Origin: Bog-473 sp963719485
Lineage (GTDB): Bacteria; Actinomycetota; Acidimicrobiia; Acidimicrobiales; RAAP-2
Length of the DNA stretch: 64,000 bases
Assembly (NCBI GenBank): GCA_963719485.1
Contig: OY970387.1
Location: forward strand, 1,178,001-1,242,000
Reading direction: 5' to 3'
Numbering within the stretch: position 1 is the stretch's first letter; each line of letters opens with the position of its first letter. Under the pieces are notes generated by a model. It saw only the letters and a program-made list of their open reading frames with translations, was not told the DNA's origin and searched no databases. Made by a program: the position numbers and the translations under genes. Shown one piece after another: positions 1-7,602 of this stretch.

Positions 1-355
1 GGGCACCGCCGGCACCCTGGACCACGCGGAACCCCACGATCCACGCCTCTGCCGCCGACCCCGTCGGAGTGAAGCCGCACATCGTCGATGCCACGACGAA
101 CACGATCACGCCGATGACACACAACTTGGTGTGGCCGAAGATGTCCGACAGGCGTCCGCCCAGCGCGAACAGCGCGGCGAGTGCGATCAGGTAGCCGTTC
201 ACCACCCACTGCACCCCGGTCGACGACAAGCCGAGCTCGCTCTGGATGTTCGGCACGGCGATGGAGACGATCGTCTGGTCGATGAACGTCATGGAGACGG
301 CGAAGATCATCGCGGCAAGCACCCAGTTACGCCCCTGCATGCCGTTCCCGCTCAT
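1..355 (-). CDS. MFS drug exporter, N-terminal part (runs off window)
   Basis: The first 118 codons of a major facilitator of the DHA2 (EmrB/QacA) type, cut by the left window edge. The visible protein starts MSGNGMQGRNWVLAAMIF. It has the first transmembrane helix with a D-Q-T-I-V motif (MTFIDQTIVSIAVPNIQ), a second helix preceded by the QWVVNGYL motif, and the A-like loop GGRLSDIFGHTK between helices 2 and 3, followed by GFRVVQGAGGA (motif C-like helix 4 start). The ATG at 355 has a GGAGGG ribosome site six bases upstream, which fixes the start. Proton-driven efflux from the inner membrane is the family role; the substrate cannot be read from this fragment. Divergent from the secreted repeat gene at 618. 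Confidence 0.9.
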   Translation of the reverse strand, partial: MSGNGMQGRNWVLAAMIFAVSMTFIDQTIVSIAVPNIQSELGLSSTGVQWVVNGYLIALAALFALGGRLSDIFGHTKLCVIGVIVFVVASTMCGFTPTGSAAEAWIVGFRVVQGAGGA

Positions 356-617
356 GACACCCTCCACGTTGCCCGCACCGACCCTAACGGTCCGGCGCGC
401 TGCCGCCACCCTCGCACTGGCGCGTGCTCAGCCAGGTGTTCGCCAGCGACCGGACCTTCTCTGGGGCGAGGGCCGCTTCACACCCACCTTCGCCCGGCTC
501 ACGCGTCTGCGGCCTGCCGCGTTCCCCCTGCCGGCGGCGTGACCGCGTTGCCCGCGGCGGCGGCCGTCCTCGGCGCGCCGTCCCGTCGGGTACCGTCGTT
601 GCGCGAGGGGGGTGCCC

Positions 618-2375
618 GTGCGACGACGGAAGAGGGCAGTGCCGATGGCCTTCGTGGCGGTCGGGATGTTGTGGCTGGGTCTCACCGTCGGCGCGGCTCC
701 CCCGGAAGCATCGGCCGGCACACCCGTTCCCGGCGCGCCCAACTGTCCGATGTTCCCGTCCGACAACGTTTGGAACACGCCCATCGCCGGGTTGCCTGTC
801 AACGCGCACAGCGCGGCCTGGCTGGCCAGCATGCACGCGGGCACCACGAACCTCCATCCCGACTTCGGGCCGTCGGGCGACCCGTCTACTCCCTACGGCA
901 TGCCCTCCACCGTGGTGTCCCCGTCCCAGGCGGAGGTCCACATCACCTTCCAGTACGCCGACGAGAGCGACCCCGGGCCGTACCCATTCGGTGCGAACAC
1001 GCCCATTGAGGGCGGGCAGGGGTCAACCGGCGACCGCCACGCCATCATGGTCAACCCCGCCACGTGCACCCTTTACGAGCTCTACGACGCGCGTTACAGC
1101 TCTTCTGGTTCGACGGCGGGCTCCGGGGCGATCTGGAACCTGAACTCGAACGCCCTCCGCCCGGCCGGATGGACCTCCGCGGACGCCGCCGGCCTCCCGA
1201 TCCTGCCCGGGTTGGTGCGCTATGACGAAGTGCAGTCGGGCGTCATCACCCACGCCATCCGCATGACGGCCGAGGAAACGGACACCTCGTACCTGTGGCC
1301 GGCCCGGCACGAGGCCGGGTCGTCGTCCGACCCGAACCTCCCGCCCATGGGGGCGCGGTTCCGGCTCAAGGCCGGCTTCGACATCTCCGGCTACTCGCCC
1401 CAGGCCCAGGTGGTGCTGCGCGCCATGCAGCAGTACGGGCTGATCCTGGCCGACAACGGCTCCAACTGGTACTTCGGGGGGACCGCGGACGGGAGCTGGC
1501 CCATCTCCCTCGTCGACGAGCTCAAGTCGGTGCCGGCCAGCGCGTTCGAGGCGGTCGACGAGTCGTCGCTGATGGTCGATCCGAATTCGGGCCAGGCCCG
1601 GCAGCTCGGCGTCGCCGTCAACTGCGGAACGGGTCCGGGGTACCGCATGGTGGCCGCGGACGGCGGCGTGTTCTCCTTCTGCCAGGCGTTCCTCGGCTCC
1701 ATGGGAGGCCAGCAGCTCAACGCGCCGATCGTGGGCACGGCCGAGACCCCGGGTGGCGGCGGCTACTGGGAGGTGGCCTCCGACGGCGGCATCTTCAGCT
1801 TCGGGAACGCCGGCTTCCACGGCTCGACGGGCGGGCTGCATCTGAACGCCCCGATCGTCGGCATGGCGGCCACGCCCGACGGAGGCGGCTACTCGCTGGT
1901 GGCCAGCGACGGGGGCATCTTCACCTACGGGGACGCCGGGTTCTACGGCTCGGCCGGGTCCATTCACCTCAACAAGCCCATCGTCGGCATGGCGACGTCG
2001 CCCGACGGGCGCGGGTACTGGCTCGTCGCTTCCGACGGCGGCGTCTTCACGTACGGCGACGCCACCTTCCTCGGCTCCCGCGGCGGTCAGCCGCTGAACA
2101 AGCCGATCGTCGGGATGGCCGCCAGCGCCTCGGGGCGCGGGTACTGGTTGGTGGCCTCCGACGGCGGCATCTTCAGCTACGGGGACGCGGGGTTCGACGG
2201 TTCGGCCGGCTCTCTCGTCCTCAACAAACCCATCGTCGGCATGCTGGGCACGCCCGGCGGCGGCGGCTACTGGCTCGTCGCATCCGACGGCGGCATCTTC
2301 AGCTACGGCGACGCCGCCTTCAACGGCTCGACCGGGGGCCTCGCCCTCGTCGCGCCGATCGTGGCCATGGGATGA
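618..2375 (+). CDS. Secreted protein with six 42-residue propeller-like repeats
   Basis: A 585-residue exported protein. GTG 618 is preferred over GTG 612 because the GAGGGG ribosome site at 605-610 is too close to 612. A positively charged RRRKR start and hydrophobic helix end at an A-S-A cleavage site (about residue 33). Residues 40-330 form an unnamed domain beginning CPMFPSDNVWNTP, with conserved-looking stretches such as DRHAIMVNPATC and YLWPARH. From about residue 340 there are six consecutive repeats of about 42 residues, consensus GYWLVASDGGIFSYGDA, then GSAGSLxLNKPIVGMAATPDGG; the last stops at PIVAMG. Six equal units suggest one closed six-bladed beta-propeller (inference). The same repeats end the protein at 61542-63419. 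Function is unknown; extracellular binding or hydrolysis is possible. Confidence 0.85.
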   Translation: MRRRKRAVPMAFVAVGMLWLGLTVGAAPPEASAGTPVPGAPNCPMFPSDNVWNTPIAGLPVNAHSAAWLASMHAGTTNLHPDFGPSGDPSTPYGMPSTVVSPSQAEVHITFQYADESDPGPYPFGANTPIEGGQGSTGDRHAIMVNPATCTLYELYDARYSSSGSTAGSGAIWNLNSNALRPAGWTSADAAGLPILPGLVRYDEVQSGVITHAIRMTAEETDTSYLWPARHEAGSSSDPNLPPMGARFRLKAGFDISGYSPQAQVVLRAMQQYGLILADNGSNWYFGGTADGSWPISLVDELKSVPASAFEAVDESSLMVDPNSGQARQLGVAVNCGTGPGYRMVAADGGVFSFCQAFLGSMGGQQLNAPIVGTAETPGGGGYWEVASDGGIFSFGNAGFHGSTGGLHLNAPIVGMAATPDGGGYSLVASDGGIFTYGDAGFYGSAGSIHLNKPIVGMATSPDGRGYWLVASDGGVFTYGDATFLGSRGGQPLNKPIVGMAASASGRGYWLVASDGGIFSYGDAGFDGSAGSLVLNKPIVGMLGTPGGGGYWLVASDGGIFSYGDAAFNGSTGGLALVAPIVAMG

Positions 2376-2410
2376 CCGTCGCCCGGCTCGCGCCGAACGG
2401 ATCGCCCGAC

Positions 2411-2854
2411 TCAGCGATCAGCGAGTTCGATCGTCTTTCGGTAGACGTTGGTCGTGCGCTGTTCGAACCCGAGCTTCACGTACAGCCGGTTGGCGTCCGC
2501 GCGGTCGGGGCGCGACGTCAGGTCGACCGTGCGCGCGCCGAGCTCGGCGGCGTGGGACAGCGCCGCGTCGACCAGCGCTCTGGCCACGCCTTTGCCGCGG
2601 GCGGCGGTGTCGGTCACGACGTCCTCGATCCAGGCCCGCCGACCGGTCGGGATCTCGAAGGCGGCCAAGGTCAGCGAGCCCACGATCAACCCATCGTCCT
2701 CGGCCACGAAGAGGGTCGTGGCCGGATCGGCCACGATGCGGGCCAGCTGCTCGGCCGTCGGCGGCGGGGCAGAGCGCGAGAGCTGAGGCAGGAGAGCGGT
2801 CACGGCCGCCACCAGGTCGGCGTCGACCGACGCGGCGACCCGGACCGAGATCAC
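2411..2854 (-). CDS. GNAT-family N-acetyltransferase
   Basis: A 147-residue acetyltransferase of the GNAT fold, which moves an acetyl group from acetyl-CoA to an amine. The acetyl-CoA loop is TDTAARGKGVARAL (R/Q-x-x-G-x-G/A type), preceded by beta-strand 4 (WIEDVVT) and followed by the strand-5 region and the RLYVKLGFEQRTT motif near the C-terminus. The GTG start at 2854 overlaps the TGA of the NUDIX gene (GTGA), giving translational coupling. A longer upstream open frame has no family similarity and was not used. Substrate unknown. Confidence 0.85.
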   Translation of the reverse strand: MISVRVAASVDADLVAAVTALLPQLSRSAPPPTAEQLARIVADPATTLFVAEDDGLIVGSLTLAAFEIPTGRRAWIEDVVTDTAARGKGVARALVDAALSHAAELGARTVDLTSRPDRADANRLYVKLGFEQRTTNVYRKTIELADR

Positions 2855-3561
2855 GACTTCGTCGCTTCGCCCCGCCACATCGGTTGGCGCACGCTGTCGT
2901 AGAGCACGTCGCGGCGCTCGCCGTTGATGGCGGCGAAGACGTGTTCGCCCCAACGATCCGACCCGACCAGCGGCTGGGGCAGCGTCTCGCGGGTGAACCA
3001 GCCGACGTCGCGCGTCTCGAGCGGGTGCGGCGCCAGCTCGCCGCCCACGGCCCGGCAGTAGAAGAGGAGTGAGTACAGGGGCACCCGCGTGAAACCGAGA
3101 CGCAGGCCGTCGAGAACCGCGATGAGGCGCACTGGCTCCGCGATGATGCCGGTCTCCTCCTCTACCTCCTTCACCACGACCTCTGCCGCCGAGTAGCCCA
3201 CGTCGCACCACCCGGTCGGGTACAGCCAGATGCCCGAGTCCGCCCGCTGAATCAGCAGCAGCTCGCCCTTGTCGTTGCCCACCGCGGCGCCGACCGCCAC
3301 CTTGGGGGTGACGTAGCCCGGGACGCCCTTGCCGACCGTGTCCATCCACTCCTGCACGAGGCCGCCGGCATGGTCGGGGTCGTCGGCATCGCCGTCCGCC
3401 TCGGCCCGGATGTCGGCCGCAACCTTGAGGATCTCCTCGAAGCGCTCGCGCTCGTAGAGGCTCTCGGTGAACCCGAGCCCCGTGCGGGCGATCCCCGCCA
3501 GTGCCTCGCTCCAGCGCAGCAGCGTCTTGAGGGGGACGTCGCGGTCATCACTCGGGTCCAC
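2851..3561 (-). CDS. NUDIX hydrolase with N-terminal helical domain
   Basis: A 236-residue protein. Residues 1-75 are a helical region (LLRWSEALAGIARTG) as in the NUDIX_N2 domain of YjhB-like enzymes. The NUDIX fold follows from about residue 85 (KVAVGAAVGNDKGELLLIQR). The NUDIX box is WCDVGYSAAEVVVKEVEEE followed by TGI: the usual first Glu is replaced by Tyr and R-E by K-E, which I recall as normal for this subgroup. Members hydrolyse nucleoside-diphosphate-linked compounds; the substrate here is unknown. GTG 3561 was chosen because an upstream start would run into the divergent small gene at 3607. Its stop overlaps the GNAT start. Confidence 0.85.
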   Translation of the reverse strand: MDPSDDRDVPLKTLLRWSEALAGIARTGLGFTESLYERERFEEILKVAADIRAEADGDADDPDHAGGLVQEWMDTVGKGVPGYVTPKVAVGAAVGNDKGELLLIQRADSGIWLYPTGWCDVGYSAAEVVVKEVEEETGIIAEPVRLIAVLDGLRLGFTRVPLYSLLFYCRAVGGELAPHPLETRDVGWFTRETLPQPLVGSDRWGEHVFAAINGERRDVLYDSVRQPMWRGEATKS

Positions 3562-3606
3562 GAGCGGTGACGCTACCGCGACCCGCCGCCTGGGCCAGAA
3601 TGGGGC

Positions 3607-3795
3607 GTGTCCGTCAACGAGGATTGCCGCCACTACGTGATGCGGACCACGCCACGGGGCGACCGCCTCGAGCGCTGCAAGGTCGACGCCAACGAGCCGC
3701 TCCCCTTCGCCTGCCCCGAGGGTTGCGTGTTCTACGAGCCCCGCACGGTGTCCTCGGCGGGGTGGCACGTGCCGCCGGACCCCGAGAAGCGCTGA
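3607..3795 (+). CDS. Small cysteine-containing protein (62 aa)
   Basis: A short protein starting at GTG 3607, divergent from the NUDIX gene 45 bases away. It has four Cys: one in EDCRHYV, one in LERCKVD, and a CPEGC pair in PFACPEGCVFYEPR, spacing that could hold a metal ion. No signal peptide or membrane segment. It reads as a real gene: the codon third positions are GC-rich, the ends of flanking genes fit, and the aromatic/Cys pattern looks conserved in type. I recognise no named family and give no function. Confidence 0.6.
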   Translation: MSVNEDCRHYVMRTTPRGDRLERCKVDANEPLPFACPEGCVFYEPRTVSSAGWHVPPDPEKR

Positions 3796-3807
3796 GCCCA
3801 CCGGGCC

Positions 3808-4053
3808 TCATCCCTCGAGGACGTCCCCCAGCAGGTCCACGGTGATGCCCTCGCCGCGCAACCAGTCCAGCGCCGCCTCCACCTGGGCCGCCTGACCGTC
3901 CATCTCGCAGACGATCCAGCCGCGGTGCTCCTCGACGTCGGCCCGACGGATGTCGGGGTCCACGTCGAATCGGCGCACCAGGGTGGCCAGGACGGCCCGC
4001 CGGACCTCGGACTCGGGGAACGTCAGCTTCACCTTGACCCGGACCGCGCTCAT
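3808..4053 (-). CDS. NIL-domain small protein
   Basis: An 81-residue protein that is a single NIL domain, the ACT-like ferredoxin-fold domain best known from the C-terminus of methionine ABC transporter ATPases. Its pattern is KVKLTFPESEVRRAVLATLV, then FDVDPDIRRADVEE, GWIVCEMDG and ALDWLRGEGITV. Stand-alone copies occur next to sulfur-metabolism and Fe-S genes in other bacteria (general knowledge). ATG 4053 overlaps the larE stop as ATGA, so it is the third gene of a chdC-larE-NIL operon. A small-molecule (amino acid or sulfur compound) sensor role is inference only. Confidence 0.8.
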   Translation of the reverse strand: MSAVRVKVKLTFPESEVRRAVLATLVRRFDVDPDIRRADVEEHRGWIVCEMDGQAAQVEAALDWLRGEGITVDLLGDVLEG

Positions 4054-4901
4054 GGCTCCTCCTCGCTCGCTCCCGTCCCGCGCAGGGCGCGGTTGAGGCT
4101 GCCGGACCGGAAGCCTTCCAGGTCCAGTGCGACGAAGCGGAAGCCCGCCGCGCGCACCGCGGCCGTGACCTCCTCCCGGCGGGCGAGGACCTCGGCCAGC
4201 GCGGCGGGCTCGACCTCCAACCGTGCGGCGTCGCCGTGGTGGCGCACCCGCAGCTGCCCGAAGCCCAAGGCGTGCAGCGCGGCTTCGGCCGCCTCCACCT
4301 CGGCCAGGCGGCCCAGCGTCACCGGGGTGCCGTAGGGCAGACGCGAGGCCAGGCAGGCCGCGGCCGGCTTGTCCCACGTGCGCAGGCCGAGCGCGCGCGA
4401 CCAGTGCCGGATGTCGTCCTTGGTGAAGCCGGCCCCGACCAGAGGGAACGTGGCGCCGGCGGCGGCCGCCGCCGCCTGCCCCGGCCGGTGGTCGCCCAGG
4501 TCGCTGACGTTCACCCCGAGCACCACCGTCGCACCCTCGGCGGCGGCCAGAGGACCCAGTGCGTCCATGAGCGCCGTCTTGCACCGGGCGCAGCGATCGG
4601 CGCCGTTGGCGACGTAGGCGGCGTCCTGCATCTCGTTGGTCGGCACCCCGACCCAGCGCAGGTCCCATTCGTCGGCCAAGGAGCGGCAGTCCGCCTCCTC
4701 GGCACCGGCCAGCGAGGGCGACAGCGCGGTGGCGCAGAGCACCGCGTCCCGTCCGAGCGTGTCGTGGGCAACCTTGGCCAGAAGCGACGAGTCCGCCCCG
4801 CCGCTGAACGCCACGACCACGCGCCCCAGCCGGCGCAGCTCGATCCTGAGGTCGTCCAGGGAGGCCGGCGCGGTGGGCGCGGTGGAGGTGGAGGTGGTCA
4901 C
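4050..4901 (-). CDS. larE: LarE-like ATP-dependent sulfur transferase
   Basis: A 283-residue PP-loop ATP pyrophosphatase. The ATP motif SGGADSS lies at residues 33-39. Further family signatures are CARCKTALMDAL (about 104-115), GVNVSDLGDHRPG and DKPAAACLASRLPYG, where Cys183 sits at the position of the sacrificial cysteine of Lactiplantibacillus LarE. LarE adenylates the carboxylates of a pyridinium bis-acid and inserts sulfur, building the nickel-pincer cofactor of lactate racemase. No larA, larB or larC lies in the window, so the acceptor in this organism is uncertain. Start GTG 4901 lies two bases after the chdC stop. Confidence 0.85.
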   Translation of the reverse strand: MTTSTSTAPTAPASLDDLRIELRRLGRVVVAFSGGADSSLLAKVAHDTLGRDAVLCATALSPSLAGAEEADCRSLADEWDLRWVGVPTNEMQDAAYVANGADRCARCKTALMDALGPLAAAEGATVVLGVNVSDLGDHRPGQAAAAAAGATFPLVGAGFTKDDIRHWSRALGLRTWDKPAAACLASRLPYGTPVTLGRLAEVEAAEAALHALGFGQLRVRHHGDAARLEVEPAALAEVLARREEVTAAVRAAGFRFVALDLEGFRSGSLNRALRGTGASEEEP

Positions 4902-4903
4902 GG

Positions 4904-5578
4904 TCAGGCGCCCAGCACGGACAGCACCTCGTCGAGCGTGCCCACCATGCCGGTGTAGAAGGGGCCGAACTCGGCGTAGAGGGCCGAGGCTTCGTCAAAG
5001 CGCATCTCGTAGACGCAGTCCTTGAGATCGTCGGGATGCGTGCCGAAGAGCGTCACTCCCCACTCGTAGTCGTCGAGCCCCGTCGATCCGGTGATGACCT
5101 GGAGGATGCGGCCGTGGAAGGTCCGGCCCACCTTGCCGTGGCCCAGCATCAGCTGCTTGCGGGCCTCGAAGCGAAGGGCGTACCAGTTGTGCGCGTCCCC
5201 GCGGCGCTTGCTCATCGGGTAGAAGCAGAAGGCATCCTTGCCCTCGGGCGGCAGCTGGGGGAACAGCCGGGCCTGGCGGAGTTCGTCGGGCACCCCGGCG
5301 GCGTACTCGGAGACCTCGGTCAGCGACACGTAGGACTGGACGGCGACCAGACCGGACCCGACGACCTCGGTCTGCAGGCGCCGCAGGCGCCAGACGTCCG
5401 GCCCGAGCGCCATGAGGCCCAGGTCCGCCTTGTGCCCCAAGAGGGCCACCGGGACCACCTGATAACCGTCCGCATCGGCGGCACTCACCGCTTTGCGCAG
5501 GGAGTTCGCATCGAACGCGGGCGTCAATCGGCAGAAGAGATGCAGGACGCCCCAGCCGGTCGTCGGGGTCAGTGCCAC
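4904..5578 (-). CDS. chdC: Coproheme decarboxylase (HemQ/ChdC)
   Basis: A 224-residue member of the chlorite-dismutase fold that converts coproheme to heme b in the coproporphyrin-dependent pathway of Gram-positive bacteria. Recognised from the actinobacterial signatures YPMSKRRGDAHNWYAL, RKQLMLGHGKVGRTFHGR and TGSTGLDDYEWGVTLF, then RFDEASALYAEFGPFYTGM. The NWY tyrosine is a candidate for the redox-active residue. GTG 5578 was chosen because it begins the alignable MALTPTTGWGVLHLF; the upstream codons would cross the palindromic repeat at 5637-5676, which sits about 60 bases before this start. First gene of an operon with larE and the NIL gene. Confidence 0.9.
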   Translation of the reverse strand: MALTPTTGWGVLHLFCRLTPAFDANSLRKAVSAADADGYQVVPVALLGHKADLGLMALGPDVWRLRRLQTEVVGSGLVAVQSYVSLTEVSEYAAGVPDELRQARLFPQLPPEGKDAFCFYPMSKRRGDAHNWYALRFEARKQLMLGHGKVGRTFHGRILQVITGSTGLDDYEWGVTLFGTHPDDLKDCVYEMRFDEASALYAEFGPFYTGMVGTLDEVLSVLGA

Positions 5579-5636
5579 GCCGTCAGTGTAGAGAAGCGTT
5601 CCCGGCGTGCGAACCGTGCCCAGGGTCCTCGTCGGA

Positions 5637-5676
5637 GTGTATATACCCACTAGCTTTCCCTAGTGGGTATATACAC
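5637..5676. repeat. Dispersed palindrome, copy A
   Basis: A perfect inverted repeat with 17-base arms (left arm GTGTATATACCCACTAG) around a 6-base loop CTTTCC. The same arms recur around a 4-base centre at 19544-20813, where an insertion sequence has split them. It lies in the promoter region of chdC and beyond the terminator of groEL. The AT-rich GTATATAC tips stand out in a GC-rich genome. It could be an operator, a small non-autonomous mobile repeat or a transcript-processing hairpin. Confidence 0.9.
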
Positions 5677-5717
5677 ATCGGATACATCCGGCCGAAGCAG
5701 CCGCAGACCGCCGAAGA

Positions 5718-5749
5718 GTCCACAAAGAACAGTGTCCACAAAGAACAGT
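5718..5749. repeat. Tandem 16-mer, two copies
   Basis: Two perfect head-to-tail copies of GTCCACAAAGAACAGT (5718-5733 and 5734-5749), directly beside the hairpin at 5748-5775. Read on the minus strand they supply the T-rich tract (TGTTCTTTGTGG twice) after the groEL terminator stem. The region 5579-5881 otherwise holds no gene that I can support. Confidence 0.85.
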
Positions 5750-5775
5750 GCGCCCGGCCTTGCGGCCGGGCGCAC
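5748..5775 (-). terminator. Strong hairpin terminator after groEL
   Basis: A 12-base-pair stem, GTGCGCCCGGCC against GGCCGGGCGCAC, with a TTGC loop. It sits about 105 bases beyond the groEL stop at 5882. On the minus strand the stem is followed by TGTTCTTTGTGG, a modest T-rich tail. It fits an intrinsic terminator for groEL and also insulates the chdC promoter. Confidence 0.75.
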
Positions 5776-5881
5776 CATTTCAGCCTCGGTTGGGGGTGAG
5801 GCAATCCCAAGTGTCACACTGCGCTGTTGCAGTGCTGTGGCAACCGGGTGACAACCCCTCCCGGGACCGGCCCAGGCCGGT

Positions 5882-7498
5882 CTAGTAGTCGTCCATCCCG
5901 CCGGGCATGGCGGGAGCGTCCTCCTCGGGCTTGTCCACGATGACCGCCTCGGTGGTCAGGAACAGGGCCGCGATGGATGCCGCGTTCTGCAGGGCGGACC
6001 GGGTGACCTTGGCGGCGTCGATGACGCCGGTCCTTGAACAGGTCCTCGTACTCGCCGGTGGCGGCGTTCAGGCCGTGGGCACCCTTGAGGTTGCGCACCT
6101 TCTCGACGATGACGCCACCCTCGAGGCCGGCGTTGACCGCGATCTGCTTCAGCGGCTCCTCGACGGCCTTGCCGACGATGCGGGCCCCGGTGGCCTCGTC
6201 GCCCTCGAGCTTCTCGGCACCCTCGTAGATGGCGGTCTGGGCCCGCAGCAGGGCAACGCCACCGCCGGGGACCACGCCTTCCTCGATGGCGGCCTTGGTC
6301 GTCGAGACGGCGTCCTCGATGCGGTGCTTCTTCTCCTTGAGCTCGACCTCGGTGGCAGCGCCGACCTTGATCACGGCCACACCGCCGGACAGCTTGGCCA
6401 GGCGCTCCTGGAGCTTCTCCCGGTCGTAGTCCGAGTCGGTGTTCTCGATCTCGGTCTTGATCTGGTTGATCCGGCCCTTGATGTCGGACTCGGTGCCGGC
6501 ACCCTCGACGATGGTGGTCTCGTCCTTGGTGATGACGACCTTGCGGGCGGTGCCCAGCAGGTCGAGGGTCACGTTCTCGAGCTTGAGGCCGACCTCCTCG
6601 GTCACGACCTGGCCGCCGGTGAGGATGGCGATGTCCTGGAGCATGGCCTTGCGGCGCTCGCCGAAGCCGGGGGCCTTGACGGCCACCGAGCGGAACGTGC
6701 CGCGGATCTTGTTCACCACGAGGGTGGCCAGGGCCTCGCCCTCGACGTCCTCGGCGATGATCAGCAGCGGCTTGCCGCTCTGCATGACCTTCTCGAGCAC
6801 CGGGAGCAGGTCGCGCACGGCGGTGATCTTCGAGCCGACCAGCAGGACGTAGGCGTCCTCGAGGGCGGCCTCCATGCGCTCGGGGTCGGTCACGAAGTAG
6901 GGGGCGATGTAGCCCTTGTCGAAGCGCATGCCCTCGACGAGGTCCATGTCCATGCCGAAGGTCTGTGACTCCTCGACGGTGATGACGCCGTCGCGGCCGA
7001 CCTTGTCGATGGCCTCGGAGATCATCTCGCCGATCTCGGTGTCGGCGGCCGAGATGGAGGCCACCTGGGCGATCTGCGCCTTGGACTCGGTCTCCTTGGC
7101 GATGCCGTGGATGGCCCGACGGCGATCTCGACGGCGGCCTCGATGCCCCGCTTGAGCGACATCGGGTTGGCGCCGGCGGCCACGTTGCGCAGGCCCTCGC
7201 GGACCATGGCCCAGGCGAGGACGGTGGCCGTGGTGGTGCCGTCACCGGCCACGTCGTCGGTCTTCTTGGCGACTTCCTTGACCAGCTCGGCGCCGATCCT
7301 CTCGAAGGGGTCCTCGAGGTCGATCTCCTTGGCGATGGACACGCCGTCGTTGGTGATCGTCGGGGCGCCCCACTTCTTGTCGAGCACCACGTTGCGGCCC
7401 TTCGGGCCGAGGGTCACGCGGACCGCGTCCGCCAGCTTGTTCATGCCGGTCTCCAGGCCGCGGCGGGCGTCCTCCTCGAAGGCGATGATCTTGGCCAT
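5882..7498 (-). CDS. groEL: Chaperonin GroEL, frame broken by two indels
   Basis: The 60-kDa chaperonin, which refolds proteins in an ATP-driven double ring in the cytoplasm. Start ATG 7498 (MAKIIAFEEDARRGLE) has a GGAGGA ribosome site. Family motifs are LGPKGRNVVLDKKWG, VAGDGTTTATVLA, VEGMRFDKGYIAPYF and the PAMPGGMDDY end at 5882. The total length of 1617 bases equals 538 codons plus stop, normal for the family. It is read in three pieces: one base is missing near 7116 (GTCGGGCC where GTCGAGGCC is expected) and one is extra near 6029-6031 (GACCGGCGTC). The two shifts cancel. With an intact heat-shock operator upstream, sequencing error is more likely than a dead gene. No groES is adjacent. 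Confidence 0.9.
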
Positions 7499-7514
7499 CT
7501 GGTGTATTCCTCCG

Positions 7515-7541
7515 TTAGCACTCTCGTCTTGTGAGTGCTAA
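7515..7541 (-). promoter_or_regulatory. CIRCE operator (HrcA binding site)
   Basis: A perfect match to the controlling inverted repeat of chaperone expression: TTAGCACTC, nine bases, GAGTGCTAA. It lies 17 bases upstream of the groEL start, where HrcA represses groE and dnaK operons in many bacteria. It shows that this groEL is heat-shock controlled. Confidence 0.97.
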
Positions 7542-7602
7542 TAGGTAACCACCTTAGGGCGCTCTGCGCAAGGGCGGCGCGGCCCCGGTCCGGGGCCCGG
7601 GT

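Noticed and set aside
2411..3349. A 312-residue form of the GNAT protein
   Set aside because: The first 165 residues are read antisense-like through the NUDIX gene; the real start is GTG 2854.
5907..6968. A 353-codon open frame on the plus strand
   Set aside because: Antisense to groEL; its Asp/Gly/Leu-rich translation mirrors groEL codons and has no family.
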